Positions 16,269-23,528 of a stretch of 47,047 nucleotides of DNA are shown piece after piece. The stretch's first letter is position 1; each line of letters opens with the position of its first letter. The DNA is taken from positions 1 to 47,047 of the IMG/VR virus record IMGVR_UViG_3300034685_000097. One strand, written 5' to 3'. The notes under the pieces are model-generated. The model saw nothing but the letters and a program-made list of their open reading frames with translations, searched no databases and had not been told where the DNA came from. A program made the translations under genes and the position numbers. The DNA is from a virus.

Positions 16269-18578
16269 TTAGCTGGACCTCTCTTTAATCTTATCACATG
16301 TTGATTTAATAATATTATATATATCACCATAAGGTATTCCAGCATATATAGGTGTACCTTCAATGAATCCATCTGAATCAACTGGTCTATTTTTAATATC
16401 AGATTGATTAATATAGGATATAGAACCCAGTAATGTTATAACAGCATCTTTATATACATCCAAATCCCAATTAAGTACTTTTAATACTTTAACAAATGCC
16501 ACTACTGACTCACTCACTGCTAATTTTAATGTGTTGCGTTCTTCATTAGTTGTAGCACTAGCTATTATATTTACAATTAGCATTCTGGTGAATCTGTACA
16601 TGGGTTTATTTATCAAAGTAAACGCATCTACCATATTTAAGCCTGGTGTGTTACTTCCAATGGCAATATGCTTAGCCTCAGAGTACCATAACAGCAAATA
16701 TATATCAGTCAATGCTTTTACAAGATAGTATTTCTCTTGTGGCTTTAAAGTTGAAAGAGGTAAGTCAATATAACTATAATCATATTTATCTTTAGCCAGC
16801 ATCTTGTCTAATACAAATAATCTCCACACATATTTCTCATCTTGTTCTTTAAATATATCTTCACATAGTGCTTTATGATACTTTGAAGCAATAGAAGTAT
16901 CTGCTTTATTGGAATATAGTTCCAGAAATGATTTCATAGCAAGACGACCATATTTAAACGCAATTTGTTTACGTTCATTTTTATCTTTGGTCATATACAT
17001 TTCTTCATAACCAGCTGCAAATAGAGATGCAGTATAAAGTACTGATGTTGCAGGTATACCAACGTTTCCTCTGTTAATCATCATTGCTGACAAATTTCTC
17101 TTGGTGAAAACATTGCCAAGCATATTGCATAAGAGTGAATCATCAATTAATCTAGGACGTTCCTTGGTTATAGTCTCAATGATTTTCTTAAGATTGATTC
17201 TTGAATAATACTCTTTGACCTCCTCAGGAAATGTTGAATGAGGAACATTAGCATCACTTAATTCTGGAGTAAGCAGTTCAATTATGGGCTTAGGATATAC
17301 TTCTGTCAAGGGTATCTCCTTCTCAAAATTTTGGACATTTTCAACAACTGGTTTATTTTTAACTAGAGATATCTTTTTAGCTAAATCATCATGAAGCCCT
17401 CTATCATTTTTGTCTAGCTCTTCACGTTCAATTTGTGCAATTGATTTGACATCCTCTTTGGTTACATCACTATTGCTTGCGCCAATAACATTAAACTCAT
17501 CTTTGAGCAAATCAGCCAAAAAGGCATCTTTATCCATTGTCTGTATTTCACGTTCTATCTCTTCATCAGATAAAAACTCAGTAGAAATTAGATCATCATC
17601 ACCAGCTTCATTTGTCTGAGTTTCTTTAATTTCACCAGCATCAACATATGACTGCTCTGTATCTATTTCAACTTCAACAGGAATATTATCATGCTCACTT
17701 TCAGTTTCTGTATTTTCTTCACTGTCATGGATAGTGCCAATCGTATTTTCAGTAAGCACTCCTGCTAGTGTGTTAGTTTGACTAATCAAAGTATTTGAAT
17801 GGTTTTGTGTGTTAGTAAAATAGGCCATCAACGAACCAACTGCAGCACTGAATGCTGTTGATATCTCCTGTTTGATGTTGGATGTGAAATTGTCAAGTCT
17901 GTTACTCTGTTCGTCAACTTTTTTGCTATTTTCAAGTAGCATAGCATATAAGCTATCAAGCTTTTCAAGTTTAGTTTCAAGGTAGCTATCTCTAATTTCT
18001 TGCTTAATTAAAGCATTGTACACTGGTGCATTGTTGATGAATCCATTGAGTCTCTCTATCAGGATTGAGATCTCACCAGCTGTGGTGACCATGTCAAAAG
18101 TGGTTGACCCATTTGTCCATTTGAACAGGAAAGCAGGTATTTTCTTGACTGGATCAATGTATGGCATAACTTCAAGTATGACTTTTTTGCTGAATGCTTT
18201 CCTGATGATTGATTTATCTCTTTGATCTTGTGCAATGGTCCAACCTTGTGTAACTGATGTTGCAAAAACTTTGTTGATTGTACTGCTGGATATGACATAC
18301 TTCAGCATCACTGCAAAGGTTACTGCGTGTTCAATTGGGATGTACACATTGAATTTCACATTGTCAATCGTGAACATGAACATGTGAAAAAATGGCTTGT
18401 ACTCTGCAATGGTACCTGTGTATCTGCCTTTCTTGAGAAGAATTACGTGCTCAATGTAATACTTTAAACTCCTAGTTGAAGACTGAAAATCACATCTGCT
18501 GCCTTCAACAGGCATCCATTCCTCAATCAATTCCTCCTCCACTGCGTTCTTATCTGGGCTAAATCTTTGATTTATCAT
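16269..18578 (-). CDS. Large hypothetical protein, mosaic composition
   Basis: 769 residues. The N-terminal ~200 are globular, starting INQRFSPDKNAVEEELIEEW; 200-270 is a coiled coil (KLEKLDSLYAMLLENSKK); 280-380 is an acidic, probably disordered linker (SEENTETESEHDN); the rest is helical. Not recognised. The 5' part of the gene is visibly richer in G+C than the 3' part (28 of 60 bases in the row 18061-18120). AAGGAGG lies 15 bases before ATG 18578. Could be a structural or replication-associated scaffold protein. Confidence 0.6.
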   Translation of the reverse strand: MINQRFSPDKNAVEEELIEEWMPVEGSRCDFQSSTRSLKYYIEHVILLKKGRYTGTIAEYKPFFHMFMFTIDNVKFNVYIPIEHAVTFAVMLKYVISSSTINKVFATSVTQGWTIAQDQRDKSIIRKAFSKKVILEVMPYIDPVKKIPAFLFKWTNGSTTFDMVTTAGEISILIERLNGFINNAPVYNALIKQEIRDSYLETKLEKLDSLYAMLLENSKKVDEQSNRLDNFTSNIKQEISTAFSAAVGSLMAYFTNTQNHSNTLISQTNTLAGVLTENTIGTIHDSEENTETESEHDNIPVEVEIDTEQSYVDAGEIKETQTNEAGDDDLISTEFLSDEEIEREIQTMDKDAFLADLLKDEFNVIGASNSDVTKEDVKSIAQIEREELDKNDRGLHDDLAKKISLVKNKPVVENVQNFEKEIPLTEVYPKPIIELLTPELSDANVPHSTFPEEVKEYYSRINLKKIIETITKERPRLIDDSLLCNMLGNVFTKRNLSAMMINRGNVGIPATSVLYTASLFAAGYEEMYMTKDKNERKQIAFKYGRLAMKSFLELYSNKADTSIASKYHKALCEDIFKEQDEKYVWRLFVLDKMLAKDKYDYSYIDLPLSTLKPQEKYYLVKALTDIYLLLWYSEAKHIAIGSNTPGLNMVDAFTLINKPMYRFTRMLIVNIIASATTNEERNTLKLAVSESVVAFVKVLKVLNWDLDVYKDAVITLLGSISYINQSDIKNRPVDSDGFIEGTPIYAGIPYGDIYNIIKSTCDKIKERSS

Positions 18579-18643
18579 GATTGTGATTGATGTCCTCCTT
18601 CGTGTTTAGAATTTTTGCTGCTTTTGCTTTACTGCTTGTGGTG

Positions 18644-18850
18644 CTACTGCTTATCCCCTGGCCAAGGATATTTTAATTCTACACCAGCTGGTTTGATTTT
18701 GTCAACACCTTTTTTTGAAATTTTGAAAACCAGATCTGATGCTCCTAAATCATAGACTTTTATCTTGGGTTTGTCAACAGCATGTTTAATTTTTATGCAA
18801 AATTGGGCCTCTAGACCTATAACTGGGGATGATATTAGCCACCCACTCAT
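18644..18850 (-). CDS. Small hypothetical protein (68 residues), doubtful start
   Basis: A short frame with G+C content like the 5' part of the next gene and unlike the AT-rich DNA upstream. The ATG at 18850 has no Shine-Dalgarno sequence. The composition changes abruptly exactly at the ORF start, so this could be the surviving C-terminus of a longer gene or a leaderless gene. The product starts MSGWLISSPVIGLEAQF and ends KYPWPGDKQ; no motif recognised. Confidence 0.4.
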   Translation of the reverse strand: MSGWLISSPVIGLEAQFCIKIKHAVDKPKIKVYDLGASDLVFKISKKGVDKIKPAGVELKYPWPGDKQ

Positions 18851-18988
18851 TATATTAAAAGTATTAAAGTATTATTAGGGAATAGTATATTTAAAATAAT
18901 ATTATTAATACAAAATTAGTGTTAGTATTATATTATAATATAATATTAATATTAATATATCTAGGTACTAGTATTATTATAATAATAA

Positions 18989-19040
18989 TTATAACACACA
19001 CCCTAACTCTGTAAAGAGAGTTAGGGTGTGTGTGTTATAA
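18989..19040. repeat. Long imperfect inverted repeat (hairpin)
   Basis: Left arm TTATAACACACACCCTAACTCT, split here as TTATAACACACACCC plus TAACTCT, pairs with AGAGTTA plus GGGTGTGTGTGTTATAA around the loop GTAAAG (19011-19016). One arm has two extra bases (CA repeat). It is an island of G+C in very AT-rich DNA and lies between divergent, not convergent, operons, so it is not an obvious terminator. Confidence 0.75.
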
Positions 19041-19315
19041 AAATAATAAAATTATTAGATTCAGTATTTTAATATTAATATTAATAATAATACTAGTATT
19101 TAATATTATTATATATATATTAATATTATTATTATATATTAATATTATTATTATATATTATCTAGCTAAGTATAAAATACTAGTATTTATAATATTTTAT
19201 TTTAATATACCCAAGTTATATATTATAATATAATATTATAAATAATAGGCAAGCTATCATTTTCACAAAGTATGTGTGATCCAATTCTGCCAGCTAAAGT
19301 ATTATCACCAAGTAA

Positions 19316-19596
19316 ATATATATTATATAAAATTATTTATCTGAAAATCATATATTATTTATATTTAGTATATCAGATATTTTATATTATATAAAATTTT
19401 AAGTTATGATTATATATATAATATAAAATTCAATTTTGGAAGACACCAGTTAATATCAGTGTTTTTATAATCTCATCACCAAGAAAAATTATATTATATA
19501 TGATTTTTACTCAAAAGATGATATATAATATAAAATTTCTAGTTATATGTTTTTATATTATATAAAATAATTTTGGTATATAATATAATTTTTATA
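19316..19596. repeat. Iteron-like AT repeats
   Basis: At least seven copies, in both orientations, of a TATATTATATAAAAT / ATATAATATAAAAT element: near 19316, 19381, 19411, 19490, 19521, 19551 and 19576. Two copies (19303 and 19473) are preceded by ATCACCAAG, making a larger direct repeat. They could be initiator binding sites or a run of promoter-like -10 elements. Confidence 0.5.
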
Positions 19597-19768
19597 TTAA
19601 TATATTATCCTAGACTAATACAGTAATTCTTTAATTATAAACATAAAATATATTTTTGTACTAGTAAACTTTTCTATGCCAATTAGTTCATTTTAACATT
19701 AGTTCAAAATAAACTTAAGTTTACAAATACTAGCAAATACAATGTTAACTTAGTTTAATTTAACTATA

Positions 19769-19797
19769 TTGACATGTATAAATCTGTATAATATAAT
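19769..19797 (+). promoter_or_regulatory. Consensus sigma-70-type promoter
   Basis: TTGACA at 19769-19774 and TATAAT at 19792-19797 with 17-base spacing, a perfect match to the vegetative consensus. It is about 55 bases upstream of the first rightward gene and suggests immediate-early transcription by unmodified host RNA polymerase. Confidence 0.8.
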
Positions 19798-19853
19798 TAT
19801 TTTAACTAAATAGTGATAGACGACACCAACTTCCATAAAAGGAGCAAAATACA

Positions 19854-20105
19854 TTGGAAGAAATATGGCTCAGTAATTTATCGTTTAACTATTTGTTATC
19901 AATTGGTGATGCATTCTGTAAGGAATGTCCTATGTTTAAATATCATCAAGGATACTTGAACAGCATTATAGGAGACGTAGAATGTATTAGAGATAGTGGT
20001 CATATGCAAAGGCAGTTTATTTCTTTGATTAAAACATTAGAGAAAGCTGATCAACTAGCTGGTCTTGAAAGAAAAATTCCAATTTATATTAACTATTATA
20101 GGTAA
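19854..20105 (+). CDS. Small early protein, Cys-containing
   Basis: 83 residues, TTG start 9 bases after AAGGAG. Contains FCKECPMF and later VECIRDSGH, possible metal ligands but with no recognised zinc-finger spacing. First gene after the consensus promoter, the usual place for host-takeover proteins of phages. Function unknown. Confidence 0.55.
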   Translation: MEEIWLSNLSFNYLLSIGDAFCKECPMFKYHQGYLNSIIGDVECIRDSGHMQRQFISLIKTLEKADQLAGLERKIPIYINYYR

Positions 20106-20212
20106 GATTAAATTCAAATTAAACAGTAATAGAAGCTCTTACTTATAGAAGTTGATAATAGTTTACTGTAACATATGTTCACATATTTTAGGAGGTTAAA
20201 ATTGAATTTACT

Positions 20213-20578
20213 ATGATTACTATACAAAGAAAATACATGTTGTTACCTGATGATTGTATCCAGGCTAATATTGATGATGATACATTTAATCAACTTATCA
20301 TATTATGTTTAGAAAATAATATAAGTTATGATTCAATAGTAAATATAATAAATAATATATGTTTAATTGTTGACCCATACGCTGAAGCTATTAGAGTTAT
20401 TATGGCCAAACCAAATAAGCAATTTACTATTGTTTTTAAATGCAACAATATTAGTTTAAATATGTTAAATAAATTACATACTCTTAACAGAATGATACAA
20501 CAGTGTGAATCACTAGTATTTAAACCCAATCTTATTATTATTCGAAATAAATGTAAAAGATCAGAACAAAGTATGTAA
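20213..20578 (+). CDS. Small hypothetical early protein
   Basis: About 121 residues from ATG 20213. AGGAGG lies 17 bases before this ATG, too far; an in-frame ATT at 20201 would sit 5 bases after it, so an unusual ATT start adding four residues is possible. A TTG at the right distance (20203) is out of frame and hits a stop at once. Helical and mixed; no motif recognised. Confidence 0.5.
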   Translation: MITIQRKYMLLPDDCIQANIDDDTFNQLIILCLENNISYDSIVNIINNICLIVDPYAEAIRVIMAKPNKQFTIVFKCNNISLNMLNKLHTLNRMIQQCESLVFKPNLIIIRNKCKRSEQSM

Positions 20579-20641
20579 TACGTATATAATGTTACTATTT
20601 TTACCTATTATCTAGTTAGAGACATAAATGGAGGGTTATAA

Positions 20642-22090
20642 ATGTGTAAGATTAACGATAATGATTTTATCAATAATGTACCAACAATACGATTACTTTA
20701 TCTCATTTCTAAATATAGTACAATTTTTGTTAAAGAAACAGTGATTACTAATCTAAAAAATAATATAGTGGATATATTTAATGAGTTAAAGCAATTGGTA
20801 AAAAATATTGATAATATATGGTTGGTATTTAATAATGTTTCTGTTGTTGACCCAATAGATAAAAGCGTTATATATCCATCTATAATATTAAAGGAGTTAG
20901 AAATTCCAACACCAGAAGAATATATTTCTCAGAACGATATAACTAATCTATTTAATTCTAAATCGATTAAAGATGATCAATATACTATTCAAACATTAGA
21001 TGATAATAATAGCCTTTTTATAGCTCCAATATTATATATTGATATACCTACAGCATTACTGATTATAAAGATTAATGGTAATATGTCCAACATATTTTTT
21101 GATACATTAGCGTTATTTGCAGGATTAATATCATCTGCAGTTTTTAAAATATTATATTTAAGCACTGTCATACAAAAAAGTAGATTTATTAGGGCCATCC
21201 AGGATATTATACCAGATTATCTTTGGATAAAAGATGCTGATGGTAAATATACATATGCAAATGAAAAAGCAATGGAATTTCTAGACGCTCAAGATAATAA
21301 AGACGTACTTAACAAAACATATGATTACTTTTATAATACAAAACTTTTGAAATATAAGCTCCAGAATTTTAAACCAGATATTGTTAATGAAACAGATAAA
21401 CAAGTAATCAAAAATAAAGAACCTGTTAATTATGTTGAATCTGGATATAATAAAGACATATATGAAACATACTGTGTCTATAAAGCACCAATACTTAGTA
21501 ATGATAGTATTAATGTAGATGGAATAATAGGTCATGCTATAAATCTAACTGAATATATAGCCCTCCAAAAAGAACTTTATAAAATGGATACTCTCCTCAA
21601 GATTATTACTGATCAAATACCAAACTTATTATTTGTACATGATAGAACAGGTATTATAATATATTCAAATAAACAATTAATAGAATCCTCATTAGTCACA
21701 TCCAAGTTAACTTATATGGATATTATAGGACAACATTACAAAGATATATTTGTATCTAACAAAGAATTTATAGATTCTTTATATCGTATAGATAAGTTAA
21801 TAATTGAACATAGAAAACCAATAGAACATACTGTTAAAACTAATAATAATGATTGGTATAGCTTTATACATACACCATTATTCTTTAATAAAGATATTAT
21901 TGGTATTATCTCTATAGGTACAGATATAACAGAACAAATAAGAGAATTTGAAAAGATTAAAAAAGAGGTAGAACTTATTACTAAACAGTATTTTATAAAC
22001 AATGATAAAACTTATGCTGATATGAAAAGAGAATTTGCCAAAATGAAGGAAAAAATTTCAGCAATAAAAACAAGAAATGGTGGTGCATAG
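20642..22090 (+). CDS. GAF-PAS-PAS sensory protein without output domain
   Basis: 482 residues. About 10-175 is GAF-like (ends in TALLIIKINGNMS then a helix). About 185-300 is a PAS domain with PDYLWIKDADGKYTYANEKA and GHAINLTEY. About 310-440 is a second PAS domain with IPNLLFVHDRTGIIIYSNKQ and GIISIGTDITEQ. It ends in a basic/acidic coiled coil (KMKEKISAIKTR). No kinase, GGDEF, helix-turn-helix or sigma-interaction domain follows. GAF/PAS domains bind small ligands, haem or flavin, or mediate dimer contacts. It overlaps the next gene, a tail-anchored protein. Very unusual in a phage. Confidence 0.78.
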   Translation: MCKINDNDFINNVPTIRLLYLISKYSTIFVKETVITNLKNNIVDIFNELKQLVKNIDNIWLVFNNVSVVDPIDKSVIYPSIILKELEIPTPEEYISQNDITNLFNSKSIKDDQYTIQTLDDNNSLFIAPILYIDIPTALLIIKINGNMSNIFFDTLALFAGLISSAVFKILYLSTVIQKSRFIRAIQDIIPDYLWIKDADGKYTYANEKAMEFLDAQDNKDVLNKTYDYFYNTKLLKYKLQNFKPDIVNETDKQVIKNKEPVNYVESGYNKDIYETYCVYKAPILSNDSINVDGIIGHAINLTEYIALQKELYKMDTLLKIITDQIPNLLFVHDRTGIIIYSNKQLIESSLVTSKLTYMDIIGQHYKDIFVSNKEFIDSLYRIDKLIIEHRKPIEHTVKTNNNDWYSFIHTPLFFNKDIIGIISIGTDITEQIREFEKIKKEVELITKQYFINNDKTYADMKREFAKMKEKISAIKTRNGGA

Positions 22091-22091
22091 C

Positions 22092-22652
22092 GTGTCACAG
22101 GATGAATACATACCAGCCAAATTTGTTGAGACTATACTAGCCACTATCATCAAACCACAGGAAGACAACCTTGAAGCTATTAAAGAACTCACCAAATCAA
22201 TAAACGAGTTATTATCATATGTAACTGCACCACCCTCTAGAGCACAACTTTATGATATTATTATGAAAAATAGAGAAGTTATATCAGAAAAAATAGATGA
22301 ATGTATTAAAACTTTAGATTCAGTATTGGAAAAGAAAATAAATATTATATCTGATAATGAAAAGAATATGCTACTTGAAATTAAAAGGTTGTTTGAAGAT
22401 AATAGAGAGATGATAGAGCAACTTAAGACTTGGCGTAATGAAGATGTATTACAAAATGTATTACAAAATAAGGACTTTCAAGACAGATTAGAATCTGTCT
22501 TTCAAGAAGGTAGTCCATTATATGACAAAATAATGAAAATAACATCTGATATTGAAGAGCTTAAATATCATAATAAACTGGTATTAACTGTTATCAGTGT
22601 TGCATTTTCCATTATAATGGCAGCTATATCATATGTAACTTTAGTACCATAG
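22092..22652 (+). CDS. Tail-anchored coiled-coil membrane protein
   Basis: 186 residues from GTG 22092, just after the sensor gene's TAG; an ATG at 22077 lacks a ribosome site. Mostly coiled coil (IDECIKTLDSVLEKKI and IKRLFEDNREMIEQLK) with one C-terminal transmembrane helix (LTVISVAFSIIMAAISYVTL). With no signal peptide it should sit in the membrane with its coil in the cytoplasm. Tight linkage to the GAF-PAS-PAS gene suggests that it anchors or receives signals from that protein. Confidence 0.6.
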   Translation: MSQDEYIPAKFVETILATIIKPQEDNLEAIKELTKSINELLSYVTAPPSRAQLYDIIMKNREVISEKIDECIKTLDSVLEKKINIISDNEKNMLLEIKRLFEDNREMIEQLKTWRNEDVLQNVLQNKDFQDRLESVFQEGSPLYDKIMKITSDIEELKYHNKLVLTVISVAFSIIMAAISYVTLVP

Positions 22653-22736
22653 ATAGATTGTTTGACATTGCTTATAATATATGTTACTATACAATAGGTA
22701 TTACTCATCATCAGATAGGATTATAGTATTTTTACA

Positions 22737-22777
22737 TCAGTGGTTAGAGGGCTGCGTAGCGGACTTCTAACCACTGA
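22737..22777 (+). terminator. Perfect 12-bp hairpin before a promoter
   Basis: TCAGTGGTTAGA (22737-22748) pairs with TCTAACCACTGA (22766-22777). The 17-base loop contains a small GCT-GCGT-AGC hairpin of its own. There is no clear U-run, so it may be a weak terminator, a processing site or part of a small RNA. It separates the sensor pair from the promoter at 22797. Confidence 0.45.
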
Positions 22778-22796
22778 ATATTCTAAAAAAATAGAC

Positions 22797-22848
22797 TTGA
22801 CAGTTATTATCTTACTTGATAGAATGATACTGATAGAGATACCTATCA
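22797..22848 (+). promoter_or_regulatory. Sigma-70-type promoter with downstream inverted repeat
   Basis: TTGACA (22797-22802), 17 bases, TAGAAT (22820-22825). Just after the expected start of transcription is TGATAG-N6-CTATCA (22831-22848), a possible operator. It drives the 22870 gene. Confidence 0.65.
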
Positions 22849-22869
22849 TAAATTACAGGAGGTATTAAA

Positions 22870-23250
22870 ATGAAATATCAAGGTGCAAGTTCTATATTAG
22901 TAACAGTCAATATTACATGTAAAGATAGTGCTTTTACTGAAGGAGCAGATAACGACCATGTATCTGCAGTAGTATCGTTGATTTCTAGACATGGTTCTTC
23001 TTTCAAGGTATTAGTACCAAATGCCTTTAGAAGTATTGATGATATAAAAATGGTTGCATTTGAAACTGTAACTGGTATTAGATCTAATGAGTTAGCTAAG
23101 TATTTTATGGTGAAATTGGAAAATCTAGAATTTATTAGTGATGATGAATTCATTATGTGTGTACCAATAGCTGATAGTGTAAAGGATATACCTGGATATA
23201 CTGAACAAGCTGCTGAGTCTCAGCAAACTACTGCAGAAAAAACAGAATAA
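22870..23250 (+). CDS. Hypothetical protein (126 residues), single-gene unit
   Basis: Flanked by its own promoter and a strong hairpin, with an AGGAGG site, so probably well expressed. Beta-rich body (SSILVTVNITCKD, SFKVLVPNAFRSIDDIK, DEFIMCVPIADSVKD) and a low-complexity polar tail (QAAESQQTTAEKTE), a layout seen in single-stranded-DNA-binding proteins, but no OB-fold motif is certain. Lies just upstream of the polymerase. Confidence 0.6.
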   Translation: MKYQGASSILVTVNITCKDSAFTEGADNDHVSAVVSLISRHGSSFKVLVPNAFRSIDDIKMVAFETVTGIRSNELAKYFMVKLENLEFISDDEFIMCVPIADSVKDIPGYTEQAAESQQTTAEKTE

Positions 23251-23272
23251 TAAATAGCCAACTAAAAAACAA

Positions 23273-23301
23273 TATCTCCCACTTCATTCAAGTGGGAGAT
23301 A
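23273..23301 (+). terminator. Strong GC hairpin after 22870 gene
   Basis: ATCTCCCACTT (23274-23284), loop CATTC, AAGTGGGAGAT (23290-23300). Stable 11-bp stem but no following T-run; acts as terminator or 3' stabiliser. Confidence 0.6.
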
Positions 23302-23332
23302 CTATTACTATAATAAAAAAGGAGGTAGAATA

Positions 23333-23398
23333 TTGAAGGAAAAAGGAATCCAACTATGTAACAAAAAGGAGTGTTTATCACGTCTAGTCAAGTTATAA
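23333..23398 (+). CDS. Possible 21-residue leader peptide upstream of polymerase
   Basis: TTG at 23333 is 7 bases after AAAGGAGG. It encodes 21 residues (MKEKGIQLCNKKECLSRLVKL spans exactly 21: MKEKGIQLCNK then KECLSRLVKL) and ends TAA. The ribosome site is better than that of many genes here, yet the next gene starts 130 bases later. Could be a regulatory leader or simply a decayed gene. Confidence 0.35.
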   Translation: MKEKGIQLCNKKECLSRLVKL

Positions 23399-23528
23399 TA
23401 ACTGATGTTAGACGTTTGATATATATTAGTAGTTGGTTTCCTTAGTTTAGATGATAAAATAATAAGTTGTTAAATGAAACAATAACTATGTTGATATATG
23501 ATTATTATATGATGGGGGATTTTAATTC

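Larger units (their letters stand above)
18851..19853 (+). other. Divergent AT-rich intergenic region, candidate replication origin
   Basis: About 1 kb with no convincing gene between the leftward and rightward gene blocks. It holds long runs of A/T with nested palindromes (AATATTAATATTAA), repeated ACTAGTATT at 18968, 19092 and 19179, a long GC-containing hairpin (18989-19040), a set of TATATTATATAAAAT-like repeats (19316-19596) and a consensus promoter at its right end. Strand-switch point, easy melting and iterated repeats are typical of phage origins. Origin function is inference. Confidence 0.45.

Noticed and set aside
18596-18650. Stop-codon recoding: the frame after the 68-residue ORF continues with CAG-TAG...CAG-TAA and codon-like repeats
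   Set aside because: TAA, TAG and TGA all end other genes normally in this window, and the stretch ends without a domain; repeats of AGCA look like chance low complexity.
18989-19040. Bidirectional terminator
   Set aside because: The flanking genes diverge, so no transcript needs to end there; left as an unassigned hairpin.
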